Positions 1 through 8,814 of a stretch of 64,000 nucleotides of DNA are shown piece by piece. This DNA comes from a virus. The stretch is from positions 62,001 through 126,000 of IMG/VR virus record IMGVR_UViG_3300047378_000694. One strand, 5' to 3'. Both the position numbers and the translations under genes were made by a program. Under the pieces are notes generated by a model. The model saw only the letters and a list, made by a program, of their open reading frames with translations, did no database searches and was not told where the DNA came from. The stretch's first letter is position 1. Each line of letters starts with the position of its first letter.

Positions 1-71
1 TGTTGGCGAAACTTCACACCTCCGGTGCCTCTAACATCATAAATATCATTTAATATAATTACTCTACTCAT
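1..71 (-). CDS. 5' end of an unidentified gene (runs off the left edge)
   Basis: An ATG on the minus strand begins at 71 and overlaps the TGA of the preceding radical SAM gene in an ATGA arrangement, the usual coupling in this operon. Only 23 residues are visible, beginning MSRVIILNDIYDVRG and running to the window edge with no stop. The hydrophobic start could open a Rossmann-type or B12-binding fold, but this is too little to name a family. It is the last visible gene of the unit that starts with the aldehyde dehydrogenase. Confidence 0.55.
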   Translation of the reverse strand, partial: MSRVIILNDIYDVRGTGGVKFRQ

Positions 72-1591
72 AATAAGTTATTTTTCCTTAAATATTCATT
101 TGCTAGTTGATTATAATTATTAGCGTGTTGTCTAATCCATGTGGTATTATTTTTATCTGCACTAATAATCTCACTGTGTGTAAATCTTAAATTACTAGCA
201 CGACTGTATCCTAAATATGATGTCATAATACGTTTTTGCCAAGCAGTACCTTTTTGTGCTTGCTCGATAATATTTATCATGTCTGACTTTGTCATGTCAC
301 CGTTTTTCCAGTCTTCAACATATATGCCGTTTGCATTCTTTTCAAGTGTAACTGTGTATCCGTATTTTTCAGGATTGCGTTGTATTCTACTATAATCAAT
401 AGTATATTCTTTGTTAGGATCATATCCGCCAATATATAGAGGAGTTATCTCCCAAGCATCAAGCCATGGCTGTGTACTAATCCAATCTACTAGTTCAATA
501 CAACTAGACTTTGTTTCTCCTGGTAATCCTAGTATGAATCCGCTGCCTTGTACTATACTATCTCCCCATGCACTTTTACATTGTTCTAATGCACTTTCGA
601 TAATATAACGTTTGGTTACTTTGCCTATAAGAGGCCCTACCTGATCTGTAACTGTTTCTATTCCCCATTGTATACTGCGGCAGCCACTTTCTTGTATCAT
701 ACTAATCATTTCAGGCTTTTGGTATAACAAATCAAGTCTGCCAAAACCACTCCATGTAATATCAAAAGGTAGGTTAGTAAATACATTGTGTATTAGACTC
801 ATCTTTCGCATGTTTTCGTTGAGCTGATAATCGGTAATCATGTAGTGCTGTGTACCAAAACGTTCGTAGTTTTCTATTAGTACATCTCGCAAATGTGTTT
901 CGTCCAAGGTCCAACTGTTTACTGCTTTTTTAGGGTAGTCACAAAAGGCACAGTTAAAGGGACAACCTCTACTGATTTCTAATGGTAGTGCTTCATGTGG
1001 AAATATATAGTCATCGTCAGTCCAATGTATTTTACTATACCTAAACTCTTGCTCTGTCATGCTACCATAATCAAGTTCTGACTTAACAAAGTTGGTGTCA
1101 GGAAACTGTTCCATTAATCCTAACACACTTTTATCGGCCATACCTCCTACCCATAAGTCTACCATAGGATACTTTTTTTGCAATGCTCTTTTTTGTGCAA
1201 CCTTCTGGCCACCTACAACTATCTTTATATTAGGATATTTGGCTTTTGCATTATCAAACCATTTAGAAACTTCTTCTGGTGAAAAAGGAAAGTATACATT
1301 CCACATATTACTTTTGCGTGTTCTACTATCTGCACTCCAATGTGTTTCCCAGTCTTCTGGCATTAGTGTACTAAAATGTGTACTACTAAATCCTAGAAAC
1401 TTTGTTTGTTTGCTTACATATAAATCTATAGCACGTTTAAACCGTTCTTCAGTAAAATGACTAAAGAAATCTATAACTTTAACGTTGTGTCCTGTTTCAC
1501 GTAGTCTGCTGGCAACTGTGTAGGCGCCTGCATCTCTGCCCCAACCTATACTACCATTGCATTCTGTAAATAGCACTACATCATAAATCAT
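68..1591 (-). CDS. Radical SAM protein with N-terminal B12-binding-like domain
   Basis: 507 residues. The first ~190 residues look like a cobalamin-binding Rossmann domain (GAYTVASRL followed by VKVIDF), but no DxHxxG base-off histidine motif is visible. The radical SAM core follows, with the [4Fe-4S] ligands C210, C214 and C217 in SRGCPFNCAFC. Proteins of this layout (class B type) often methylate unreactive carbons or rearrange carbon skeletons; the substrate here is unknown. It overlaps the GNAT gene by 4 bp, so the two are translationally coupled. It is related to the gene at 6143-7567. Family is secure; reaction is not. Confidence 0.88.
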   Translation of the reverse strand: MIYDVVLFTECNGSIGWGRDAGAYTVASRLRETGHNVKVIDFFSHFTEERFKRAIDLYVSKQTKFLGFSSTHFSTLMPEDWETHWSADSRTRKSNMWNVYFPFSPEEVSKWFDNAKAKYPNIKIVVGGQKVAQKRALQKKYPMVDLWVGGMADKSVLGLMEQFPDTNFVKSELDYGSMTEQEFRYSKIHWTDDDYIFPHEALPLEISRGCPFNCAFCDYPKKAVNSWTLDETHLRDVLIENYERFGTQHYMITDYQLNENMRKMSLIHNVFTNLPFDITWSGFGRLDLLYQKPEMISMIQESGCRSIQWGIETVTDQVGPLIGKVTKRYIIESALEQCKSAWGDSIVQGSGFILGLPGETKSSCIELVDWISTQPWLDAWEITPLYIGGYDPNKEYTIDYSRIQRNPEKYGYTVTLEKNANGIYVEDWKNGDMTKSDMINIIEQAQKGTAWQKRIMTSYLGYSRASNLRFTHSEIISADKNNTTWIRQHANNYNQLANEYLRKNNLL

Positions 1592-2031
1592 GTTGGTTTA
1601 ATCACATAACAGTTCTGTTCGCTAGTTTCAGTTTCAAAAAACTTGCTTGTTTGTTCAAAACCAGCATTTAAATAAGTTTCTAATGCAACTTTCCTTGGCA
1701 GGCTCCAACAGTAAACCATTTCTGCGTTGCGTCCAAGATAACAAGCATGTTTCAACAACTTTGTGCCAATTCCTTTTTTTCTATATTGAGGAAATACAAA
1801 CAACCCTCTACTCCTATAGTGAAATCTACTACTGCAATGTCCGCTATTAACTCCTGCTATTTCGCCATCGACAATATAAGCAAAAAAAGTCGGAGTATAT
1901 TTTTTACTTATACTAGTATAAGGTATATCCTCATATCTCATATTACTCATTGGCAATATTTCTTTTCTGTTAGGCCAGAGATGTTTTTTCCAAATTTCTT
2001 GTATGTCTAAAAATGTAATGTATTCAATCAA
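1588..2031 (-). CDS. GNAT-family N-acetyltransferase
   Basis: 147 residues, a normal size for a single GNAT domain. The acetyl-CoA pyrophosphate-binding loop is visible as YRKKGIGTKLL near residues 82-92, preceded by the beta-strand RSRGLFVFP, and the C-terminal half has the usual SLPRKVALETYLNAGFE region. The start is TTG at 2031: a GGAG lies about 6 nt upstream (near 2038-2041), whereas the first internal ATG would delete the N-terminal strand. It overlaps the aldehyde dehydrogenase by 8 bp and the radical SAM gene by 4 bp. Acyl acceptor unknown. Confidence 0.85.
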   Translation of the reverse strand: MIEYITFLDIQEIWKKHLWPNRKEILPMSNMRYEDIPYTSISKKYTPTFFAYIVDGEIAGVNSGHCSSRFHYRSRGLFVFPQYRKKGIGTKLLKHACYLGRNAEMVYCWSLPRKVALETYLNAGFEQTSKFFETETSEQNCYVIKPT

Positions 2032-3004
2032 TCTGATCTCCTACAACAATATGTTTGGGTACAAGATATTGATATATTTTAAAAAAACTTTGATTGAATG
2101 TATTGCCGCTAGAAGCCATTCCACTGTGTGGCATTTCAACTGGCACAGTTAATGGTTTGTTTACAAAGATAGTTCCCCAACGTGCATGTTCAACTACATA
2201 ACGTTTGGTTGCTAAATCTTTGGTGTATAAATGCAATCCTAATCTATTAGGAAGTTGGTTTATTTGTTTTACAAGATCTTTGATATTTGTATATGTGCTT
2301 ACTGTTGCTGTAGGAGAAAAGTGATCAATATCATTGCACTCTCCTAAGGTAACACCGTCAATTTTTGTTACAGTATCAAGTAGTTTTTCAACAACAAAAA
2401 TATGTTTAGGTGCTGTGCAATCTGCTCCAAGATTGTACTTAACACTCCATTCAAGATTTTCTAATATAAATGCCGAATTACCATCGTTAACAACTGCTAT
2501 ACTTGCTCCGCCTACATCTGCGTTTACATCATGGTGGTTTGATTTAAAATAATCTGCTGTTTTCTTGCTGCCTGTTATATCAACAAAGTCATACTCTTGT
2601 AAATTTATATTGTTGACTATTTTTACACTATTGTATTTGTTTTTCCAGTTATCTAATATCCAAGGCAAGGCACCTACATTACCATCATTTAGTTTAATAT
2701 CAATAGTGCATCCAGCTGCTAGTGCCGGCGCTATTTTCCATAATGCTATAACCAATGGATAGTTCCAAGGAACAACACCTAAACAGTGTCCTTTTGATTC
2801 CCATCTCATACTACTAGTGCATGTCTTAAAGTATTCATATTCAGGCACGGCTATTAGGTTTCGAGCTGCACCAGCATAATATCTACAAATATCAACACTG
2901 ATATTAATAAGAGCAGTAGGTTCTAGTTGTAGAATATATTCTTGATTATCTTCAATAAACTGAGCCAAACTCAAAAGAATTGATTGTTTATCTTGTGGTT
3001 TCAT
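2024..3004 (-). CDS. Compact aldehyde dehydrogenase-like protein
   Basis: 326 residues against about 480 for typical ALDH enzymes. Family landmarks are visible: GVVPWNYP with N81 as the oxyanion asparagine, K104 in the NAD(P)-binding segment, catalytic C196 in GADCTAP, and a C-terminal SGMASSGNTFNQ resembling the usual GGxxxSG region. The general-base glutamate of the ELGG motif appears to be Asp (D163 in ADVGG), with the expected ~33-residue spacing to the cysteine. The ORF begins 6 bp after a perfect sigma70 -10 box, with no Shine-Dalgarno, so the mRNA is probably leaderless. It could be an NAD(P)-dependent acyl or aldehyde oxidoreductase; activity is uncertain given the shortening. Confidence 0.8.
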   Translation of the reverse strand: MKPQDKQSILLSLAQFIEDNQEYILQLEPTALINISVDICRYYAGAARNLIAVPEYEYFKTCTSSMRWESKGHCLGVVPWNYPLVIALWKIAPALAAGCTIDIKLNDGNVGALPWILDNWKNKYNSVKIVNNINLQEYDFVDITGSKKTADYFKSNHHDVNADVGGASIAVVNDGNSAFILENLEWSVKYNLGADCTAPKHIFVVEKLLDTVTKIDGVTLGECNDIDHFSPTATVSTYTNIKDLVKQINQLPNRLGLHLYTKDLATKRYVVEHARWGTIFVNKPLTVPVEMPHSGMASSGNTFNQSFFKIYQYLVPKHIVVGDQID

Positions 3005-3010
3005 ATCTTT

Positions 3011-3039
3011 ATTATATTACAGAAATACAGTTTTGTCAA
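3011..3039 (-). promoter_or_regulatory. Sigma70-type promoter for the ALDH-GNAT-radical SAM unit
   Basis: TTGACA (3039-3034), 17-bp spacer, TATAAT (3016-3011), then 6 nt to the ATG at 3004. Both hexamers match consensus exactly and the spacer is optimal. The expected start of transcription falls at or next to the A of ATG, so the message would be leaderless. The promoter lies inside the 3' end of the upstream oxygenase gene. Confidence 0.85.
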
Positions 3040-3679
3040 GTATTTCAAACCGCAAACTTAGCCCTATTTTATAATCACAATCCATACGACCTGTGCAGTG
3101 TAACTGATTGCTAGGAAATACAAGTATGTTGCCTGGCTTATAATCATATGCAGTACCAGTTAAACCGTAAAACTGTTCTTCATTGCGATAATCATATTTT
3201 AATATTTCATACATATCGTCAGAAATAGGCTGATCGGTACAGCCAATTACTGTTGGGTCTTTGTATGGAAAGTCACGTTTTTTATTAAGGTTAAAATCTT
3301 GTTCAGGTTTCCATATATCACCTAACCATGTTGCACCACTGTAATCAGTACAATGCTGATCAAACACAACAAACTTTTGTTCTGCATTATCACTTACATA
3401 AAGTGGGATTAAAATATTGTAACTATTTTTATTGTTTCCGCTATCTATATGTGTAAAGTAAGGAAAGTCGTGCTTATAAAAATTATCACCTAAGTTTTTG
3501 TCAACAGGTATATATTTTTTTAAAATAGGTTCAAGTATGTGTTGTATATGACTCCAGGGCTGTCCAATTTTAGTCATTCCCATTGTGTCATAGTGTAGAT
3601 GTGTATTATTATTAAAGAAATCGAGAAGGTTATCTACTACGTGGGCAGACAACACAGATTTATACATTTTAACTGTCAT
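3017..3679 (-). CDS. Fe(II)/2-oxoglutarate-type oxygenase
   Basis: 220 residues. The facial triad is visible as H77 and D79 in YFTHIDSG and the distal H194 in NQLHCTG, followed by R210, which is placed to bind the 2OG carboxylate. The protein fits a double-stranded beta-helix hydroxylase. It is the last gene of the unit starting at 8679, lying 3 bp from the nitroreductase. The substrate could be a free metabolite or a side chain. The family resemblance is by motif; no close family name can be assigned. Confidence 0.72.
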   Translation of the reverse strand: MTVKMYKSVLSAHVVDNLLDFFNNNTHLHYDTMGMTKIGQPWSHIQHILEPILKKYIPVDKNLGDNFYKHDFPYFTHIDSGNNKNSYNILIPLYVSDNAEQKFVVFDQHCTDYSGATWLGDIWKPEQDFNLNKKRDFPYKDPTVIGCTDQPISDDMYEILKYDYRNEEQFYGLTGTAYDYKPGNILVFPSNQLHCTGRMDCDYKIGLSLRFEILDKTVFL

Positions 3680-3682
3680 ATA

Positions 3683-4336
3683 TTATTTTATATGATTTAC
3701 TTGTATCTCTTGCTTAGATTTGGTTGGAAAAACAAATTCAGGTTTGCTATGATGCTCTCTGCGTGGTCTTGATTTATTTTTGAAGCCAATCCCCATTAAC
3801 AGTTTGATTGGATTTTTAGCACCAACTATAGTTGCAACTTCTGTTGCGTCAAAACATGCACAACACCCTGTTCCGTAGTGTAGCATACTAGAAATAAGAT
3901 TTGCATATCCTGCTGCAATACCAATTGCCATGTGTGCATCTTTTTCTAAATTTTCCTTTTGAGCAGCCGTTAGTTTACCATCATCATGTGCCCACATTTC
4001 GTCATTTCGATGTACTGTATCAGTAGTATGTCTACTCATATAATCTTCAACTTCAAATGCTAATACTAAGTTTGCTAGTACTTGACTGTTGGTTTCATTC
4101 TTTCCTGTTTCGTAATTTAAAAAACCTGAAGTAGTGTCATGAATATTTTCAATAACTTGTCTATTGGTAATTACATGAACTTTATAAAAGGAAATATTCT
4201 GTTTGCTAGGACAGTTTGTTACACTATGGACTATTAAATCAATGTCATCCTGCGGAATCTGTTTTTGTAAATCCCAGTTGCGTTGACAATGCTGACTTCT
4301 AATAATTGCTTTTTTTACTTCTGTATGGTTCATCAA
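3683..4336 (-). CDS. Nitroreductase-family flavoprotein (copy 1)
   Basis: 217 residues with nitroreductase hallmarks: an N-terminal RSQHCQRNWDL helix carrying FMN-binding arginine/serine residues, NCPSKQN near residues 37-43, and a C-terminal GIAAGYANL plus GTGCCACFD region. It is a clear paralogue of the plus-strand gene at 8815-9450, with most of the N-terminal 45 residues shared. Expected role: FMN-dependent NAD(P)H reduction or dehydrogenation of a small substrate. A GAGGAG precedes the start; TTG at 4336 and ATG at 4333 are both possible. A late-type CATAAATAC lies just upstream, so this gene can be transcribed apart from the early operon. Confidence 0.85.
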   Translation of the reverse strand: MMNHTEVKKAIIRSQHCQRNWDLQKQIPQDDIDLIVHSVTNCPSKQNISFYKVHVITNRQVIENIHDTTSGFLNYETGKNETNSQVLANLVLAFEVEDYMSRHTTDTVHRNDEMWAHDDGKLTAAQKENLEKDAHMAIGIAAGYANLISSMLHYGTGCCACFDATEVATIVGAKNPIKLLMGIGFKNKSRPRREHHSKPEFVFPTKSKQEIQVNHIK

Positions 4337-4352
4337 TAAATTCTCCTCAATG

Positions 4353-4360
4353 TATTTATG
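4353..4360 (-). promoter_or_regulatory. T4-type late promoter (CATAAATA) for nitroreductase copy 1
   Basis: CATAAATAC on the minus strand (4360-4352) is followed by GAGGAG and the start at 4336. The same CATAAATAC precedes the paralogous nitroreductase at 8815. One base differs from the T4 late consensus TATAAATA. Confidence 0.6.
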
Positions 4361-4850
4361 ACAGTATTATGTCAACTGCGTTGTCTACTGTAATATATTC
4401 TGTAGTAGCCATGTTGGGATACTTTTGTAATATGCGTTCAGTTCCTACATACCCAAACTGAGTATATTTTAAATTCAAAGTTGTATCTAACTTAATCAAA
4501 TCGTTGTGTAAAACACGCAATGATTTTTTCTGTATTTGATATTCTAACAAATGTTCATAGTTTTTTAATATTGTTTCGTCTTCTGCTATTACACTACCAA
4601 CATTGATTATTGTTTTATTAGTATCTTTAAACGCATGGAACAGATCTAACAACATATAAGTTTGCCCAAACCCATCATGTGCATTGTTTATAAAAATATC
4701 AACATCATTGCATTGTTTAATAATATGTTTTCTATCAATGTGTTCATTGATATTATATCCTGTGCTTTTACTAAATCCAATAAAGTTTGTGACTGATTCA
4801 GATATAGCTTTTCCTATACCAGATGTATGTCCTGTTATTGCGTATTTCAT
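4356..4850 (-). CDS. Short-chain dehydrogenase/reductase, shortened
   Basis: 164 residues, well below the usual ~250 of classical SDRs. The cofactor loop TGHTSGIG (residues 6-13) and NNAH (55-58, normally NNAG) are present. The catalytic set is placed as expected: S86 in NVGS and Y104xxxK108. The C-terminal substrate-binding region is trimmed. It probably reduces a carbonyl or oxidises an alcohol with NAD(P)H. It overlaps the following 2OG oxygenase by 4 bp (ATGA), so the two are probably made together. Family is secure; substrate unknown. Confidence 0.83.
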   Translation of the reverse strand: MKYAITGHTSGIGKAISESVTNFIGFSKSTGYNINEHIDRKHIIKQCNDVDIFINNAHDGFGQTYMLLDLFHAFKDTNKTIINVGSVIAEDETILKNYEHLLEYQIQKKSLRVLHNDLIKLDTTLNLKYTQFGYVGTERILQKYPNMATTEYITVDNAVDIILS

Positions 4851-5440
4851 TTATCACCCAATATTGTAACTACCAAATGAAGTCTTTCATCTGTACTACC
4901 GTTAAATGCAGTATGAGGAACAACTGTGTTTGTCCAGTACCACTGATTTTGTTTTAGATGCTTACTTTTGTTTTCAATAACCATAAAACACCCGTCTTGT
5001 GTTTTTATTGGATAATGTAATCTAGGAGTATCATCATTGTGCCAAGTTAAACAAGTTTTAGGCCTAGAATTCATTATGCGAATTCTGCCTACTTTATATT
5101 TTTTAGTTACACTATTATACACATCTTCAAATAATGAATCTTTAAACCCTGTACAAAGTACCTCAAAGCTATCTTCCTTTAAAGGAACTTTTCTAGGAGG
5201 TACTATTAGTTTGCCGTGTTCGTTTGTGTAACAGCTATCCCAATCTAAAAACAAACTTCCTCTGCCTGTTAAACAGTTTGACGGATCAGCTTTGGTTGCG
5301 TTTAAACAAATCTGATCGTTTACATCATGATGCCACCATATTTTTTTTTCATCAAGAAGTCTTAAAAATTCTGTATACAAATCGTATACAGGAAGGTTGC
5401 TGAGTTCAATAAAGTTCACTGACTTTCCTTTGTGGTCCAT
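4847..5440 (-). CDS. Aspartyl/asparaginyl beta-hydroxylase-like Fe(II)/2OG oxygenase
   Basis: 197 residues. Candidate iron ligands are H134 and D136 in TWHND and H176 in VPHTAFN, with R186 in ERLHLVV positioned as the 2OG anchor. The pattern (HxD, ~40 residues, PHTAFN, then DERLHLV) resembles the aspartyl/asparaginyl hydroxylase group also represented at 11606, 27136 and 33551. It overlaps its upstream neighbour, another oxygenase, by 25 bp and its downstream SDR by 4 bp. Hydroxylation of a small molecule or a peptide side chain is possible. Confidence 0.75.
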   Translation of the reverse strand: MDHKGKSVNFIELSNLPVYDLYTEFLRLLDEKKIWWHHDVNDQICLNATKADPSNCLTGRGSLFLDWDSCYTNEHGKLIVPPRKVPLKEDSFEVLCTGFKDSLFEDVYNSVTKKYKVGRIRIMNSRPKTCLTWHNDDTPRLHYPIKTQDGCFMVIENKSKHLKQNQWYWTNTVVPHTAFNGSTDERLHLVVTILGDK

Positions 5441-6141
5441 AGTATTATACTTTTCTTGTTTTTAGTACCCGAACTTTTATATGAATCGCTACAATGAAAT
5501 CTACATTGATGCCATAGCATAAGACTATTTTTCTTCCATTCTATTATTTTTTCAATACTCATTCCTTCAAAAAAACTGTAATCTTCATGTTGATTTAAAT
5601 ACCGATTATAATATTCCTGTGTAATAGTAGTTTCTTTTATAAATCCTTGTGAGTTTTTTATTGTGTTAGGTTTTAAGAAACCTGTAAAAATATGACGGCG
5701 TTGTTCCCAGTCTTGATCAGGAAAATAATATTGGTCAAATGTTATAGTAGATGCTGTTCCCCAATTACTATCCTCACTTACAACATCTAAAGGAATACAC
5801 AGTGTTGCATAGGGTAACGCATTTTCTCTAACATCAGCTAAGTTATGATCAGTATGCGTTGGAACAGGATTACCAAGTGTGTTTGAAACTACTGATAGAT
5901 ATACATTGTGAGGTCCTATTATATCTTTTATGCGGTCGCTAAGTAGACTATCAAGCGTACTTTCATAATAGTTAAACTTAGTATACTGTTGTCCTGAATG
6001 TACAACAGGATCGTTTTCTTCAAGCTCGGCTGCTATAGTTTTTATTTTGTCAAACTCGCTGGTACTAAAAAAGTTTTCAAACAACTCAGAAGGAAACATT
6101 GTTTTGTTTTGAGCCTTCATTAGTTCTTTAGAATAATACAT
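5416..6141 (-). CDS. Fe(II)/2-oxoglutarate-type oxygenase
   Basis: 241 residues. H96 and D98 in PTHTDHN form the proximal iron pair, and a late CRFHCSDSY supplies the distal histidine (H216). An AGGAAA lies before the ATG at 6141, and the gene begins 2 bp from the end of the B12-type radical SAM gene. Lying next to a second oxygenase (4847-5440), it may act in series on the same product. Assignment rests on the metal motif and overall length. Confidence 0.7.
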   Translation of the reverse strand: MYYSKELMKAQNKTMFPSELFENFFSTSEFDKIKTIAAELEENDPVVHSGQQYTKFNYYESTLDSLLSDRIKDIIGPHNVYLSVVSNTLGNPVPTHTDHNLADVRENALPYATLCIPLDVVSEDSNWGTASTITFDQYYFPDQDWEQRRHIFTGFLKPNTIKNSQGFIKETTITQEYYNRYLNQHEDYSFFEGMSIEKIIEWKKNSLMLWHQCRFHCSDSYKSSGTKNKKSIILWTTKESQ

Positions 6142-6142
6142 T

Positions 6143-7567
6143 TTAGGTTTCCTGCAACTGGCATTCGATATATTTATTTACAAACTGTTTTGTATTATTC
6201 AATAACAAATCGTAGGATACGTCTATCTCGTATACATTTACAAGATCTGCCATTGAGCATTGTAAAGACGTACTAAATTCTCCTATTCGAAATCCAGCAA
6301 CTTTTTTGTACTGAAAAGACTTGTCGTTTAAATCAAGTGCTACTTGAACTAACTCAGTATGTACTAAATCACCATTTACCCAGTTAACAAGATTATCATC
6401 TGTGAACTGGTATCCATACTTTTCATAGTTTTTTTCAAACTCGCTTACAAACGGAGAGCCGTCTTCGACATTAATAGGATTAATGTATAATGCCCAATGC
6501 CACCAGCAACTCATATCATTATCTATCATCCATTGTAAATCTATTTCTTCTTGTTCTTTATTCCACCCTGGTAAACCTACAATCATTCCCATCCACCAGT
6601 TTGTTTTATCTTTCCATTCTTTTTTTAGTTCTAACAAAAAGGCTTTTGCGTTTTGTCCGTTCCATCCTTTTCCTATTGCTTTTGCACCCTGTGTTTGAAA
6701 AGTTTCAATGCCAAAAAAAGCACTGCGCAATCCAGATTCAGGAAGTAAAGTTATCATTTCAGGATTAGCTGCTAATAAGTCTATTCTTAAATAAGCAACA
6801 TATTCTAACTCAAATGGCAAAGACTTACTAATACGATGAATCATTTGTACTTTATCCAAACTTTCATTAAATGTATCATCGCTAAAATAATATTTGGTAG
6901 TACCAAACTGCTGATAGTTTTGTAATAACTCTGTACGAATATCTTCTTCACGCCTTATATTAGTTCCTTTTTTTCGACCGATTAAAGGAAACTGACAAAA
7001 CTTACATTTAAATATACACCCTCTGCTTATTTCAATACTTAATGTTTCATAGGGCTGAATAGCATCATCATTGTGATACTTTCGTGTAAAATTTTGTATA
7101 TTAAATAGTGGACGCACTTCTATTTTGTTTGATAAGGTATCTAACATTGCAAGTGTTTCATCTTCTGCAAACTGATGTATACGAATCCAGTCGTTATCGT
7201 CTATTACACTAGAATACGAGTTTGATCCTCCAAGTGCCCATTTTATATTAGGATGTGTTTGTTGAAACTTTTCTTTTAAATGTGTTACCCATTTAGGACA
7301 ACAAATGCCGCCGATTTTTACTCCATCATGTACAACTACGTCAATATTCCAAAAAGTAGTACTTACTCCAAATGCAAGTGTATTCTCGTCAACATGTTTG
7401 TTAGCTATTTCTTCTAAAATGTTAGGGCTAATCTTAAAACAAAAGTCTATTACTTTTACAGTATACCCAAAAGAACGTAACCACGAGGCAAGTTGATATT
7501 GTCCGCCGGAACGTACAGCATAATGTTCTGGTTCCTGCATTCCTGCAAAGATAATAAAGTTTGCCAT
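6143..7567 (-). CDS. Radical SAM protein with N-terminal B12-binding-like domain
   Basis: 474 residues, related to the gene at 68-1591. An N-terminal Rossmann-like domain (GGQYQLASWL, YTVKVIDF) lacks an obvious DxHxxG. The radical SAM core has C184, C188 and C191 in SRGCIFKCKFC. A conserved GLPGWNKE lies late in the barrel. The family includes methyltransferases and ring-rearranging enzymes. The start overlaps the stop of the upstream radical SAM gene (TAATG), with GGAAG as ribosome site. The presence of two such genes implies a need for cobalamin, which the phage would have to take from the host. Confidence 0.88.
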   Translation of the reverse strand: MANFIIFAGMQEPEHYAVRSGGQYQLASWLRSFGYTVKVIDFCFKISPNILEEIANKHVDENTLAFGVSTTFWNIDVVVHDGVKIGGICCPKWVTHLKEKFQQTHPNIKWALGGSNSYSSVIDDNDWIRIHQFAEDETLAMLDTLSNKIEVRPLFNIQNFTRKYHNDDAIQPYETLSIEISRGCIFKCKFCQFPLIGRKKGTNIRREEDIRTELLQNYQQFGTTKYYFSDDTFNESLDKVQMIHRISKSLPFELEYVAYLRIDLLAANPEMITLLPESGLRSAFFGIETFQTQGAKAIGKGWNGQNAKAFLLELKKEWKDKTNWWMGMIVGLPGWNKEQEEIDLQWMIDNDMSCWWHWALYINPINVEDGSPFVSEFEKNYEKYGYQFTDDNLVNWVNGDLVHTELVQVALDLNDKSFQYKKVAGFRIGEFSTSLQCSMADLVNVYEIDVSYDLLLNNTKQFVNKYIECQLQET

Positions 7568-8679
7568 TATAACTTCCTTTTAGGAATTTTGCTATCAGCA
7601 CTGCTGACACAACTACCTGTTATACAAGGCATAGCTTTATCAAACAGTTTAAATCCTGTTTCAATATTCCCAAGTGGTACATCGTGACAACTATAACTGC
7701 GTTTAACACTGCCATCAGGTTCTCTAATAATAATACCCTGATATCCTGCATTACAACTCCAACCTTTAAAGTTGTTGAAGTTAAATGCATTAAAACGTTC
7801 TGCTTGATCCATATACCAGTTTTTGCCGTTAGCATCTTTCATTTCAATTTGCATGTGCCACGGTATAGTAGTGTCCAGCTTTCCATCAACACCTGTAGGT
7901 ATTTCAAATGTTGGTTTAGGACGACCTTCCCACTTGCGTTTGCTTTCTGTGTACGCACGTTGTGGCATGCCGTTGTGTAAACGTTTTAGGTCCTCCGGTT
8001 TGTATCCATCAACCACCCTACTAGCAGTAGGGTCTGATTGCGGCTTGAGTGTGACGTTGATTCCTTGCTCGTGGAAGAACAGGGCATTTTCCCAATCTCG
8101 TTCAAACCAGTCTGGAACCATAACCATATTAATTGTAACTTGTACATCGTGTTCTTGACACAGGATTAATTTGTCTGCGAACTCCTGCATCTTCTCCTTT
8201 GTATTTAAGTGCTCTGTGTGCAAACTTGCTGTAATGCTTGCACGGTGGAACGGCTTTACTGCTTCTACATACTGCTCAAACCAACGCATGTTACGACTAC
8301 AGTTACTAGTCATGTGTACGCTGGTATAGTTAGTATTGTCTACGTCATCAGCCAGATGCTGTAGAATGTCCAAGTAGCCAGGATGGAAAGTAGGCTCACC
8401 GCCACTAAGACTAAAATGATAACTATTAAATCCGTTTTCACGTGCTTGCCTCTTTATTTCATCTATGGTCCGTGTGCATAGTTCGGTAGGACGGTGATCC
8501 TTACGGTCGCTGCGGGCATAAGGCCAGCAGTAGGAGCATTTGTAATTACAGAACCTTCCAAGGAGCCAACTAACAGTAAATATATCACGATACAACAGGG
8601 TACGCTGACCAACACTAACAATGTCGTCAAAGGGTATTTTTGTAAAGTCATAATTTGACCATTTTAAATCTTCTGTCAT
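7567..8679 (-). CDS. Radical SAM protein with C-terminal auxiliary-cluster region
   Basis: 370 residues. The cluster ligands are C44, C48 and C51 (CNYKCSYC), followed by the LSGGEPTFHP glycine-rich motif. The C-terminal third has further cysteines in GWSCNAGYQG, RSYSCHD and MPCITGSC, as in SPASM/twitch-type enzymes that bind extra Fe-S clusters. It is the first gene of a seven-gene unit. The ATG lies 5 bp after a consensus -10 box with no ribosome site, so it is probably translated from a leaderless message. Substrate unknown. Confidence 0.87.
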   Translation of the reverse strand: MTEDLKWSNYDFTKIPFDDIVSVGQRTLLYRDIFTVSWLLGRFCNYKCSYCWPYARSDRKDHRPTELCTRTIDEIKRQARENGFNSYHFSLSGGEPTFHPGYLDILQHLADDVDNTNYTSVHMTSNCSRNMRWFEQYVEAVKPFHRASITASLHTEHLNTKEKMQEFADKLILCQEHDVQVTINMVMVPDWFERDWENALFFHEQGINVTLKPQSDPTASRVVDGYKPEDLKRLHNGMPQRAYTESKRKWEGRPKPTFEIPTGVDGKLDTTIPWHMQIEMKDANGKNWYMDQAERFNAFNFNNFKGWSCNAGYQGIIIREPDGSVKRSYSCHDVPLGNIETGFKLFDKAMPCITGSCVSSADSKIPKRKL

Positions 8680-8684
8680 ATTAT

Positions 8685-8713
8685 ATTATAGCATCCGTTT
8701 TGTGTTCTGTCAA
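8685..8713 (-). promoter_or_regulatory. Sigma70-type promoter (perfect consensus)
   Basis: TTGACA (8713-8708), 17-bp spacer ending in TGC, TATAAT (8690-8685), then 5 nt to ATG 8679. The TGn before the -10 also makes it an extended -10 promoter. It drives the unit 8679 to 3017 and predicts a leaderless start. Confidence 0.88.
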
Positions 8714-8782
8714 TATATTTAAGTGTTGAATATTGGTATAAGCAACTTCTTGATAAAAATCTCTTTTACTTTACTTATTACC

Positions 8783-8790
8783 CATAAATA
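8783..8790 (+). promoter_or_regulatory. T4-type late promoter (CATAAATA) for nitroreductase copy 2
   Basis: CATAAATAC ends 24 bp before the ATG at 8815, and AGGAG lies in between. It is back to back with the early promoter of the opposite strand, so this 135-bp gap holds one early and one late promoter. Confidence 0.65.
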
Positions 8791-8814
8791 CTATTAACAT
8801 ATCAGGAGAACCAG

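Noticed and set aside
1092-1460. 122-residue plus-strand open frame
   Set aside because: Antisense shadow of the B12-type radical SAM gene.
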